The notes under the pieces were generated by a model. The model ran no database searches, was not told where the DNA came from, and saw only the letters and a program-made list of their open reading frames with translations. Position numbers and translations under genes: made by a program. A DNA stretch of 64,000 nt from Histomonas meleagridis (Eukaryota; Parabasalia; Tritrichomonadida; Dientamoebidae), in NCBI GenBank assembly GCA_020186115.1, contig WSYJ01000186.1:3083501-3147500 (forward strand), written 5' to 3'. Shown here piece by piece: positions 40,970 through 50,806 of the stretch (the first letter of the stretch is position 1; each line of letters begins with the position of its first letter).

Positions 40970-43900
40970 TTACTCATCTTCATCTACTAATTCTTCTTCT
41001 TCGTCAACATCCTCATCGTCATCTTCATCATCATCCACTTCGTCTGCTTCACTTGCTTCGTCGTCATCATCATCACTACTTTCATCCACAAATGTTCCAT
41101 CTTCTTCTTCGTCATCTTCTTCTTCATTTTCATCATCATCGATACCATTAATCAAGTTAATTAATTGTTGTACTGTTGTTTCTTCTGTTGGCTCTTTTCC
41201 AGTCTGTCTCTTCCACATAATTGACAACAACTCTTCGAGTGCGTCAATTAAAGAGTCAGTGCAATTCATTTTTGTACCTCTTGCTAACGCGTCTATAGCT
41301 CTTTCTATGTATTCCTTTTTAACATCTCCTTTCACGCCACAAACTTTGGATAATTCTCGTACATATTTTTCATATATATCTTGTCGATTAATTCCATATA
41401 TACTTTGGTTTTGTGATAATACTTTACTTGGACGTTGATTTAATAAACCACTTGGATGGAACAAACGCATTAATTCCTTAAAGTTACCAGAAGCGCAAGC
41501 AGAGTTAATAAATATATCTAATATATCATGTCGAATTTGTTTATAATCATCAATACGTTCCATTAAAAATGGTGGCTTATATTCAAAATGGAAGAAATTA
41601 TTAATGTTTAAACAATTCGGTCGAACGATTTTCTTGATTAATAAAAACGCTTCTTTAGGTGGACTTTCTTTCGCTAAGAATATATAAGGTAAAGGACTAA
41701 CTACACGTGATTTACAATATGTCGAAATAGCATTAGAAAGTAATTTTGTATCATGAGTCATTAATGCTGTATAACATAATAAAGGCACGGCAAAATCAGT
41801 TTGTAATGTTGGTATTAATTTTAATGATTCATTTGCTATTTGTGATCCATCTTCAATTTGATTTGTTTCAACCATTAAACGAATTAACCAATATAAACGT
41901 CGAGCTTCTCTTTTAGGCTTATCAAACGGAGGAATTCTTAATAACATTTGAATAACTTCATAAGGATCATCATTCTTTAATGCATGAGAAATAGCCCTTA
42001 ACATTTGTAATTGTGGTAAATTACTATTTTCATTATCAAGTAATTGGATTGCTTCATTTAACTTATTAATTGAGGCATCATTATTATTCGTAGATGTATT
42101 AGATAAATATGAATGTAATAAAACTCGAGCTAATGCTATTTGACTTTCTCCATGATGTTCATGATCATTTCGAAGTAAATCTTCTAATACTGTTTGAGGC
42201 GTGAAATTATTTGGTAATACAGTTTTGGATAAAAGTGATTCTTTTTTCTTAATCACTTTATACATTCGCCAACCATCAATAGATTTAATACAACCACAAC
42301 CAGATTTCCAATGTTTCCAAATACCTAAATAAGGAACAAACAATGAAATATTTGTTTTGTTTTCGAGGCGATAAGCATGTTCAATATAAGGCTGTATAAA
42401 TCTTGAACATCTAAATTGTAAATGACTATGATGATTAATATTACATAATGGCATATCACTAAAATAACATGTGAATGCAGATGTTAATTCACTTTCATAT
42501 TCATCTGCTCTCGGTATTAATACATCTAATAATACTTCAAGGAATTTACCATTACGTAAATGACATACGCCAAGTTTACCTAAATGTTTATGGATCTTAG
42601 ATAATTGTGAAGGTGCATCCGGATTATTAATTGAAGCTATAGCTAATGCTAATGCTGAATCGAATATTATTTCTGGTGGCGCACCATAATCTGATAAAGA
42701 TTTAAAGATTTGTGATAATTGTTGAATACATTCATCATCCATTGGTTCATTAATTATCTTAAAGATACGTGAAAGATGTTCAATTTCATTTTTACTTTTG
42801 GGTATTAAATCAGGTAATAACTTTAAGAATTGTGAAAATACAATTTTTTTGGTATCAAGATCAAAGTTTAAAAATAATGAAACTAAATTTTGTAATGATA
42901 AAAATGATAATAGTTGTGGCTCTTCAAATAATTGTATTGCTTCATCTTTATCCATTTGTGTATTTGTTGATATTTGTTTTAATATTTTAACTTGTTTCTC
43001 TTTCTCACTTAATAATTGATTATTTATAATAACACCAGCATGTGCTATACATAAATCTTTATCTAAATGTTTTCGACATGCTAAAAGTTGGATTTCAAGT
43101 GTTTGATATGGTAAATTATTACGAATTGATTGTTCAAGTGTAGCAAATGCTATACGTAAAAGTGCATTTTGTGAATGTAAATTTGCTGGATTTACATCGC
43201 ATAAAAAGATTTTACATTTATCTTCACGATAAACAAATGATAATTCAGCTAAAAATAGTTTGGTGGCTGGTGTTAACTCATTAAATATTTGTGGATTTAA
43301 CCCAATGTTAATTAAACTATTACTAATGTCTTTCGGACAGATTTCATTTGTAAATGGAAGTTTCGCAATTTCATTTGTGATTTGTGATGCCAAAATGATT
43401 AGTGGCAAACTAAATAACCATGTGCATGCACTGATCTCTTGAACAATAAAATTAGAAAAGAAATCAACAAGTGAACACCCACCAAGTGTTTTAACTATTT
43501 GTTGTTTGGTAATGCGTGGAACTGATTGAAGACGTATATGTGGTGGATGAAAAAGTTCGACTGGTAGTGGTTTTTTTAACTGTAATTGTCCTGGTATAAC
43601 AAATTCGGGTACATCATATGGATTAGTTTTAATTGAATCTTCAATTACTCGTAGAAATAATCGCCAACATGGCTCGGCAAGGTTAAAGCCAATAAAATGT
43701 GGTTGCTCATCTGGAATACATAAAGAGGGGAGTGGTGGGTCCTCAATTTCTATTTGAATTTGTGGTCGTATTTGATAAATTCGTGAATTGGCTGCCCTAA
43801 ATAAATTTAAATTTTGAGTTTTTTGTGCACACATAGCAAGTTGTGCCCATATGTCAGTGCGGCTTTCATCTGTTTTAAGAGATTCAATTAAAAATGGAAT

Positions 43901-44155
43901 TGCTTCATCATATTTCCCATTATGTATCTTGCACTTGGCAATTTCACGTTGACATTGAAAACGAACAATGTTACTAAAATCATTATCTGGTGGGAGTTCA
44001 CTTAATATTTCGAGTAATGCTTCCTCTGTTTCAGGTTGTGGAAATGTACTCATTGCATTTGAAAAACGTGTTGAAAGAGAAACCATATTTTCATTTTGAG
44101 ATGCAACTCTTAATTCTGTAACATTACCATCTGCATTAAAACCTTTAACATTCAT
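40970..44155 (-). CDS. Large TPR protein with acidic C-terminal tail
   Basis: 1061 residues. TPR-like pairs near the N-terminus (AKCKIHNGKYDEAIPFLIES, IWAQLAMCAQKTQNLNLFRA) are followed by long helical regions. The last 50 residues are almost wholly Asp and Glu (encoded by TCATCATC-rich sequence at 40975-41150). An N-terminal TPR scaffold with an acidic tract is the build of Hir3/Cabin1, the scaffold of the HIR histone H3.3 chaperone, so that is a possible identity, but no diagnostic motif was seen. Acidic tails are common in histone-binding proteins. The ATG at 44155 is seven bases from a small GCGCC/GGCGC inverted repeat (44160-44179). Confidence 0.55.
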   Translation of the reverse strand: MNVKGFNADGNVTELRVASQNENMVSLSTRFSNAMSTFPQPETEEALLEILSELPPDNDFSNIVRFQCQREIAKCKIHNGKYDEAIPFLIESLKTDESRTDIWAQLAMCAQKTQNLNLFRAANSRIYQIRPQIQIEIEDPPLPSLCIPDEQPHFIGFNLAEPCWRLFLRVIEDSIKTNPYDVPEFVIPGQLQLKKPLPVELFHPPHIRLQSVPRITKQQIVKTLGGCSLVDFFSNFIVQEISACTWLFSLPLIILASQITNEIAKLPFTNEICPKDISNSLINIGLNPQIFNELTPATKLFLAELSFVYREDKCKIFLCDVNPANLHSQNALLRIAFATLEQSIRNNLPYQTLEIQLLACRKHLDKDLCIAHAGVIINNQLLSEKEKQVKILKQISTNTQMDKDEAIQLFEEPQLLSFLSLQNLVSLFLNFDLDTKKIVFSQFLKLLPDLIPKSKNEIEHLSRIFKIINEPMDDECIQQLSQIFKSLSDYGAPPEIIFDSALALAIASINNPDAPSQLSKIHKHLGKLGVCHLRNGKFLEVLLDVLIPRADEYESELTSAFTCYFSDMPLCNINHHSHLQFRCSRFIQPYIEHAYRLENKTNISLFVPYLGIWKHWKSGCGCIKSIDGWRMYKVIKKKESLLSKTVLPNNFTPQTVLEDLLRNDHEHHGESQIALARVLLHSYLSNTSTNNNDASINKLNEAIQLLDNENSNLPQLQMLRAISHALKNDDPYEVIQMLLRIPPFDKPKREARRLYWLIRLMVETNQIEDGSQIANESLKLIPTLQTDFAVPLLCYTALMTHDTKLLSNAISTYCKSRVVSPLPYIFLAKESPPKEAFLLIKKIVRPNCLNINNFFHFEYKPPFLMERIDDYKQIRHDILDIFINSACASGNFKELMRLFHPSGLLNQRPSKVLSQNQSIYGINRQDIYEKYVRELSKVCGVKGDVKKEYIERAIDALARGTKMNCTDSLIDALEELLSIMWKRQTGKEPTEETTVQQLINLINGIDDDENEEEDDEEEDGTFVDESSDDDDDEASEADEVDDDEDDDEDVDEEEELVDEDE

Positions 44156-44624
44156 TTGTGCGCCGTTTATTTTAGGCGCCCGTTACGTAGACCGTTAAAA
44201 CGATATCGACTCGATTTTATTAGACAAAAAAAATTGAAAGATTTATATGATAAAATAAATTTGAAACAATAAAAACGTTACGGGTTGAATTTACGCAAAA
44301 GTGTTGTAAAGAAAAAATTTATTATATTTTTCTAAATAACATGAATAATCAATCTTCAAAATAAAAATTGAAATCGACAAAATAAAATTCACATTAATAG
44401 ATAAATTACGAAGTCGAATTCTTTTAATAAAGGGATAAAAGAGAAGAGATTTTGCACTTTTTCAGCAGTACTTTTTGAATAAACAACAAACCGCGATTTT
44501 TTAATTCAAAAAAATTTGACGGACAATCAAATTTGTGTAGTTATTTTAAAAAGCTAATGTTTGAAATAAAATTTCAATTGTGTGAGGCCAACAATACCTG
44601 ACAAATAATTTTTCATAGTACAAA
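44156..44624. other. Divergent intergenic region
   Basis: Contains the inverted repeat GCGCC...GGCGC at 44160-44179 enclosing GCCGTTTATT next to the TPR gene start, and TGCACTTTTTC at 44453-44463 upstream of the Myb gene. No further gene seen. Confidence 0.5.
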
Positions 44625-45380
44625 ATGAGCAGAGAAAGATCTGCTTGGGATATTGACATCGGACCCGAACTACAACAAATTAGTTTGAATGACTTGACAA
44701 AAGTTGATAATTGTAGAAGAAGAGTTTTCTCACCGGACGATGATAAGTTAATGTTTGAACTTTTACAAACAGGAAAGTATTCAAATTGGTTTGAAATAGC
44801 AAGGATGATGACAGGAAAAACACCAAGGCAATGTAGAGACAGATGGATCAATTATTTATCACCAATTAATCGATTTGATCCTTGGACACAAGAAGAAGAT
44901 CTTCAAGTTATTAAATATGTTAATGAAATGGGGACAAGGTGGGGTTTAATATCAAAGTTATTAAATGGAAGAAGTGAAAATTGTGTGAAAAATAGATGGT
45001 ATTCTTCATTAAAATCAAGATGCGGAATTAAAGCAGATGGATCTTTTTACCTTTTGAATAAGAGTGCTCATTCAGATAGCAAAAATGAAGAAAAAAAAGT
45101 CGAAGATTCACCACCTACAATTATAATTGATGAAGCAAATGTTACAAATACAAAAAAGAAGACAAAGAAGACAAAAAAACCAGAAAAAGTAATCACAGAT
45201 CAGCCGGTAGAACAAATACAGAATGAAAATTTGCTATTTGATAATTTCTTCAATAGCCAAATTTTTCAAAATACAGATGATGACCTTTGGAATTTCAAAA
45301 TTGAAAGTCAAGTGAAGAGTTTTAATGAAGACCCTTTTTTTGGAACACCACAATTTGATGATTGGTATAATACATTTTGA
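44625..45380 (+). CDS. Two-repeat Myb DNA-binding protein
   Basis: 251 residues. Residues about 31-80 and 84-132 are R2- and R3-type Myb repeats. The first is VFSPDDDKLMFELLQTGKYS with W55 and RQCRDRWINYLSP; the second is PWTQEEDLQVIKYVNEMGTR with RWGLISKLLNGRSENCVKNRW. The R3 recognition helix ENCVKNRW is canonical. A Lys-rich, probably nuclear-targeting stretch lies near 168-180 and an acidic/aromatic tail follows. Trichomonads have large Myb families that regulate pol II genes (for example ap65-1), so a sequence-specific regulator is likely. The first helix-turn of repeat 1 has Phe where Trp is usual, which is common in divergent Mybs. Confidence 0.88.
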   Translation: MSRERSAWDIDIGPELQQISLNDLTKVDNCRRRVFSPDDDKLMFELLQTGKYSNWFEIARMMTGKTPRQCRDRWINYLSPINRFDPWTQEEDLQVIKYVNEMGTRWGLISKLLNGRSENCVKNRWYSSLKSRCGIKADGSFYLLNKSAHSDSKNEEKKVEDSPPTIIIDEANVTNTKKKTKKTKKPEKVITDQPVEQIQNENLLFDNFFNSQIFQNTDDDLWNFKIESQVKSFNEDPFFGTPQFDDWYNTF

Positions 45381-45507
45381 CAAACATGTTTATTTGCTAG
45401 CATGTATAACAAATCCCCCATGGTACAAATAATTTATCACTAATTATTGAATAATTATGAAAAATTTTGTGGAAAATAAAACAAAAGATTAATCTTTAAA
45501 CTTTTTT

Positions 45508-45864
45508 TTACATTTTATCAATTGCACAAAGTGTGCGAGTATTTTTAATTTGCTCATAAATTATTTCAAATTGTTTTTCGGTACTCTGTTTGGAAAAATA
45601 TTCATTATCAACAAATGTAATTTGTGGATCATTTACTGTTTGAGATTGGAGTGTTTCGATTTCTTCTGATATGTTTTTAAGTTTTTGATTTAGAGAATTT
45701 ATCTTTTCCGTTATTCTTTCTTTAAAAAGTTGAATAATCTTTTCTTGATTTTGGAAAATTTTTTCTTTTTGTGAATCGTTCATATTCTTTATTTCATCTA
45801 AACTTGGTAAAGGTCCATTGCATTCGTTTTGAAGAATTTCTTGTAGTAGTTGGCTTCTTTCCAT
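45508..45864 (-). CDS. Small coiled-coil protein of unknown function
   Basis: 118 residues, nearly all helical with a heptad-like coiled coil in the middle (LFKERITEKINSLNQKLKNI, SEEIETLQSQ). It has no cysteine motif or membrane segment. The size and coil suggest a subunit of a small complex, but I cannot name it. It is convergent with the Myb gene. The TGTCACTTTTTTG motif sits at 45921-45933 upstream of its start, as for other genes here, which supports it being real. Confidence 0.5.
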   Translation of the reverse strand: MERSQLLQEILQNECNGPLPSLDEIKNMNDSQKEKIFQNQEKIIQLFKERITEKINSLNQKLKNISEEIETLQSQTVNDPQITFVDNEYFSKQSTEKQFEIIYEQIKNTRTLCAIDKM

Positions 45865-46205
45865 TTGAAAATTTCACAGTAGTTGTGAAAATTTCGACTG
45901 TGATTTTCAATAAAAGCTGATGTCACTTTTTTGTAATGTTTTTTTCGATGGGTTTTTATGTAACTTCAGGACTTATTTATGATATTATTTACTGAGTATT
46001 AATTTTCTATTAAGCATAGAGTATTTATATAAAAAGTTGTGAAAGTACTTATACCTTAATTATTTAGAAATGTAGAAAAATGGCTCTGTTTACACAAATT
46101 CAATAGGTTATAATTTTAATATATCAGAACTAACTTTTAAATTCCTATACTTATTCAGCTATGCTAAAATTAATTTTAAAGATAAACCAATTGATTATCT
46201 TACAT
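45865..46205. other. Intergenic region
   Basis: AT-rich. Apart from the TGTCACTTTTTTG element near its left end I see nothing. Confidence 0.4.
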
Positions 46206-47975
46206 TTATTGTAATTGGTACTTAACTAGGTCAGCATATAAACCATTTCTAGCTATTAATTCTTGGTGCGTTCCTTCTTCCACCACTTGACCATTTTGGA
46301 ACAATAAAATTCTGTCTGCATTTATTACTGTAGCTAATCTATGAGCGACCAAAATGACTGTTCTATCTTTCCTAAACTTTTCTAAAGAATCATGTATTAG
46401 TCTTTCACTTTCTGTATCTAAAGCCGAAGTTGCTTCATCCAACAATAATATTGGTGAATTTGCTAGAATTGCTCTTGATATACAAATTCTTTGTTTTTGT
46501 CCACCACTTAAACTTGTTTGTCGAACAATTGATTTATAACCATCTGGTAACTCAGTAATAAATTCGTGTGCGTTTCCAATTTGAGCTGCTTTGATGACTT
46601 CGTTTTTTGTGGCGTCTTCTTTTGAATAACGAATATTATCCAAAATTGATGTTGAGAATAAAACAGGTGTTTGTGGAACAACAGCAATGTGTGATCGTAA
46701 ATCAACTCCGGAAATCTTTGAGATATCTTGGTCATCAATTAAAATTTGTCCACTTTCGATTTCATAAAATCTTTGAAGTAATTGGAGTGTTGTTGTTTTA
46801 CCACAACCACTTTCACCAACAAAAGCTACTGTTTCACCAGGATTTATTGTAAAACTTAGATTTTGGACAGCATATTTTTCTGTATTTTGATATTTGAAAT
46901 ATACATTTCGAAATTCGATTTTTCCTTTTACATTTTTAAGTTTATCACCTTCTTTACGATCAACTTCAGGTCTCATTTCAATAAGTTCTAGAATTTTTTG
47001 AGCTGAAATTGCAGATTTGTTCATATCATTAGAAATGGAAACTGCTTGTGTTAATCCATCTACTGCCATAATTAATGAGAAGAAAACTATGAAAATATCT
47101 CCACTATGATAACCATAATATGATTTGTTAATAGCTAGATCACCACCAAAATAACAAATGCCTGCAACCATTAAATTTGAAAGTGTTGCTATAATTCCAT
47201 CTTTTGTTCCTTGTGCTATGCCTGTTTTGAAGAAAACATTATTAACAGAATCTAATTGTTCTTTATAATTTGCTGATTCATAAATTTCATTATCAAATGA
47301 TTTAATTGTTCTAAATGATGAAATTGCTTCTTCTGCTTTATTATTTGCAGCTGTTAAACAATCATTATATTTTATCCAAATGTTTGCAATGATTTTGTCA
47401 CCAATTACAAAAATTAAAAGGCAGAATAAAAGTACAACTACTCCAGGAAATGCAAGTCTCCAACATTTTACAAATGAAATAATTATTCCAGCAAGAGATT
47501 CGCCTGTCTTTTGAAAAGAATTTAATAGTTTTTCATAATAAGTTTCTTGTATCAATGTAATTTCTTGTGATAATCTACCAATAAGTACACCTGTTGGTGT
47601 CCGATCAAAGAAATCTATTCCTTGTTCAACCAAATTCCTGTAAACTTTATCTCTTAAATCTCTTGCAAACGCTGAATTGCACCACGTTCTAATGGCAAAT
47701 GAAGCTGCTCCTGCTATAAACATACCTATAACATAATAAACCATATTCAAAATTACTGGGATAAAATCTTCTAGAAAATTATCACTTGAAAAAACATCGA
47801 CCATATCGCCCATTAATATTGTCATTATTACAGGTAATGCCCCAACAGTAAAATGAAGAAAAACTGTTATAACTACTGCCCACTTATTTTTGATATATCT
47901 CATTATCCTAAAGTACTCGCATCCATTTGTAATCGGGGTTTCGTTTTCTGCTGCTGTTTGGGCACCACCTTCCAT
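46206..47975 (-). CDS. ABC half-transporter, ABCB type
   Basis: 589 residues from ATG 47975 (an upstream GTG in frame is unlikely as a start). The N-terminal 310 residues form a type-1 exporter membrane domain with about five or six segments and the conserved FFDRTPTGVLIGRLSQEI loop that follows transmembrane helix 2. The nucleotide-binding domain has Walker A GESGCGKTT (about 387-395), Q-loop VPQTPVLFS, signature LSGGQKQR (about 489), Walker B ILLLDEATSALD (about 508) and the H-loop HRLAT. All catalytic residues are present. It should form a homo- or heterodimer exporting lipids, peptides or drugs. No targeting peptide is obvious, so the membrane is unknown. Confidence 0.92.
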   Translation of the reverse strand: MEGGAQTAAENETPITNGCEYFRIMRYIKNKWAVVITVFLHFTVGALPVIMTILMGDMVDVFSSDNFLEDFIPVILNMVYYVIGMFIAGAASFAIRTWCNSAFARDLRDKVYRNLVEQGIDFFDRTPTGVLIGRLSQEITLIQETYYEKLLNSFQKTGESLAGIIISFVKCWRLAFPGVVVLLFCLLIFVIGDKIIANIWIKYNDCLTAANNKAEEAISSFRTIKSFDNEIYESANYKEQLDSVNNVFFKTGIAQGTKDGIIATLSNLMVAGICYFGGDLAINKSYYGYHSGDIFIVFFSLIMAVDGLTQAVSISNDMNKSAISAQKILELIEMRPEVDRKEGDKLKNVKGKIEFRNVYFKYQNTEKYAVQNLSFTINPGETVAFVGESGCGKTTTLQLLQRFYEIESGQILIDDQDISKISGVDLRSHIAVVPQTPVLFSTSILDNIRYSKEDATKNEVIKAAQIGNAHEFITELPDGYKSIVRQTSLSGGQKQRICISRAILANSPILLLDEATSALDTESERLIHDSLEKFRKDRTVILVAHRLATVINADRILLFQNGQVVEEGTHQELIARNGLYADLVKYQLQ

Positions 47976-48540
47976 GAAAATGAGGTGAGTTTGCCCCACA
48001 TTTACAACCTTCTGAAAATTGAATTATTAAATTTGGGATTGCGGGTTAATACTGAAATTTGACTAAATTTTCTTTTGAAATTTTCTGTTGCTCTGAAAAA
48101 TTGGTTCAGCTGAAAAATTTTGAAGAACACAAAGCCACACTTTGATAATAAACAAAAATGAAACTGCAATTTCAGGGATCAACGAAATATGAAAATTATC
48201 ACATAATAAAATAAATTTATTCTTCAAAAATATTCTCCAAATTTGATCAAATTCAAAACAATTTTTTTTAATTTTCAGCATATATTTTTGTTTCCACTAG
48301 CACTAGAGCACGTTAGACCAAAATTCTTTTTCAACATGAAAGGCAAATCCAAATAATTTGTATATTTTAAATCAAAAAATGAAAAATGTAAATTAAATGA
48401 GATTTCGTATATAAGTATAAATTAATTATCTTCTCTTAATCATTCTTATCTAATTTTCAAAAAAAAAAAAATGCAAACCTCATATAATACATGATAATTT
48501 TTATTTTTACATTTCAAAACATTTTATAAAAATTCATTGT
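47976..48540. other. Intergenic region
   Basis: AT-rich, between two minus-strand genes. It includes an A13 tract near 48460. No gene or RNA seen. Confidence 0.4.
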
Positions 48541-50324
48541 TTATCTTGAGGAAGTATTTTCTCTTATTACATTTTTTTCAAGAAGAATTTTGACTATTTC
48601 GATGTTATGATTTTGGGTTGCTTGCATAAGTGCTGTCCAAAATAATTTTAATAATTTCCAAATATTGTATTGAAATAAAAAATTATTTAAATAAATATTT
48701 TAAAAACTAATTATATATTTTTGATATTAATATCAATTCCTTCTTGTTCAACAAGAAACTTAACTATTTCTCTGTGATTATTCCAAGAAGCGCGCATTAG
48801 TGCTGTTTCAAATAATTTGAATAATTTCCAAATATTTTTTAATAACATCAAATTACAAAAATAAAATATATACAAAAAAAATAAATATTTTTAGCATTGG
48901 TATCGATACCTTTTTGTTCAAGAAGTAATTTAACAATTTCTATGCAACCATAAGCAGATGCAATGATAAGTGCTGTTTCAAACATTTAAAACAATTTCCA
49001 AATATTAAATAAAAATATTAAATATATTTTTTTAATATTTTATTAGTTAAATAAAAATTTTTAGTATTAATATCTATTCCTTCATGTTCAATTAGTATTT
49101 TCACAATTTCTATGTTATTATTCCAACAAGCGCACATAAGTGCTGTTTCAAATAATTTGAATGATTTCCAAATATTATCTTGAAACATACAATTATTTTT
49201 GATAACATTAAACAAAATAATTTAATATTTTTAGCATTAATATCAATTCCCGTTTGCTCAACAAGTAATTTTATTATATCTATTTGGTTATTCCAAGATG
49301 CTAAAATAAGAATATTTTTTGGAATTTGATATTTTCGAATAAAATATTTAACAAGATATAAATTACCAATTTTTACTGCTGTATTAATAATATCATCACT
49401 AATTTTCATTTCTTCTTCTAAAAAAAATAAAATTTCATAATTTGCATTGATAATACAAGAATATACCAACTTATTTAAATTGTTGATTTTTTTTAATTTA
49501 TTTTCATACAGATATTTAAAGATATCATTTTGATGAAATTCAATTACTGTTTCATATGCACCTTCAAATGATGAATGATTTTGTTCACATAAATGAATAA
49601 TTTCAAGGTTTCCACCTGCAACTGCATATTTACCTGTGTTTTCTAATTTTGCATTATTTATAAGTAAATATTTAAAACATTTAACTGATCCAAAAAATGC
49701 TGCATAATCAATTAATGCAACATTTTCTTGATTAATAAATGAACATCTTTCATAAAGTGATGGCTTAATAAATTGATCATAATCAAAATGTGTGAGTGAT
49801 GATATTATTTGAAGTTTTTCTATTTCATCATTTCGAATTATTCTTGCAATTTTATTTGGTTTGTGTCCTTCTCTTATATACTTTTTATGAAGTGACCAAT
49901 TATTCTTTGAAAGTTTTTCATAATTTTCCAGAAAAGTTTTTGTAAATAAATCATTAGGATTTCTTTTTATGTTTTCTTTTTCTGTTTTGTAATGAGCAAA
50001 ATAGATTGAATCAATATCTTTTGCTATATTTACATCAATTAAATTTTGTTCAATCATTTTTTCTATCAGATAATTTGATTCTTGTGATTTATTTTTCGAT
50101 ATATAATTCACAAACATGTGAATTATTTTTAAATTATTTTTATTCATTTCTTCTTCTTTTGCTTGAATTTCCGTTAAATAACTTAAAAATATATCGCTTG
50201 TATTCTTTTGTGACAAAAACGAATTGTAAACCAAATTACATATTAAAAGATTAAATGAATTAGGAAAATCTAAATCAAATAATTTCATTGTTTGATGAAC
50301 TGCCAAATCTAAATTATCTTTCAT
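48541..50324 (-). CDS. Second DUF3447-type ankyrin repeat protein, interrupted by four 84-nt blocks
   Basis: A paralogue of the ankyrin gene at 7013-8961, on the opposite strand. The first exon (to 49227) carries LFDLDFPNSFNLLICNLVYN and DYAAFFGSVKCFKYLLINNA, then ILASWNNQIDIIKLLVEQTG ending DINAKN. Four more units start at 49142, 48972, 48802 and 48632, exactly 170 bp apart: ALMCACWNNN, ALIIASAYGC, ALMRASWNNH and ALMQATQNHN. The last unit ends EKNVIRENTSSR with stop at 48541-48543. Every unit is stop-free. The longer frame to 50405 starts with GTG and has a stop just upstream. I use ATG 50324, though an upstream spliced exon is possible because the homologous N-terminal region extends above it. 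Confidence 0.65.
48633..48716 (-). other. 84-nt intervening block d of ankyrin gene 2
   Basis: Contains AATATTTGGAAATTATT at block positions 51-67 and ends TTTTGGACAG. Its second codon after KN is TAA. Confidence 0.7.
48803..48886 (-). other. 84-nt intervening block c of ankyrin gene 2
   Basis: Contains AATATTTGGAAATTATTC at positions 51-68 and ends ATTTGAAACAG. Confidence 0.7.
48973..49056 (-). other. 84-nt intervening block b of ankyrin gene 2
   Basis: Contains AATATTTGGAAATTG at positions 51-65 and ends GTTTGAAACAG. A TAA lies in frame five codons before ALI. Confidence 0.7.
49143..49226 (-). other. 84-nt intervening block a of ankyrin gene 2
   Basis: Contains AATATTTGGAAATCATTC at positions 51-68 and ends ATTTGAAACAG. 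Confidence 0.7.
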
Positions 50325-50405
50325 TAAATTAAATATAATTTGTTCAATGTCAAATAGTTGTTTCGCCTCCAAACCTTTTACTGTTTTTCCAATATGAATA
50401 TGCAC

Positions 50406-50806
50406 TTTTCAAAAAACGTTATGTAAAAAGACGGTTTTGTATTGCACAATGTTACACATCTATCTATAAATGGAACTGATAAAAATCATTGTTTTAATTA
50501 AGTACATTAATTACAAGCTCACTCATTCACAAGGTAAAATATTCAAAACATTAAGATGAAATGTCTATAGACACACAACTAAACAATGAAAATAAAACAT
50601 ATAATTCTATATAATTTGTAAGCAAACAGAAATTTTAGCATATCTTCTGTCCATAAAAACACTTCTCCAGAAGAAGTGGCTGCAAAACGCCACAAGTGCA
50701 TCAAACTTCTAAACACGTTCGATGCCAATCAGAAAAGAAGCACTTTTGCATAACGTTTCCAAAAAGTGTATTTATAAGACAAAGTTCTCTTCAACTAAAT
50801 GTTTAC
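50406..50806. other. Intergenic region
   Basis: AT-rich. Contains GAAGCACTTTTGCATA near 50738. No gene seen. Confidence 0.4.
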
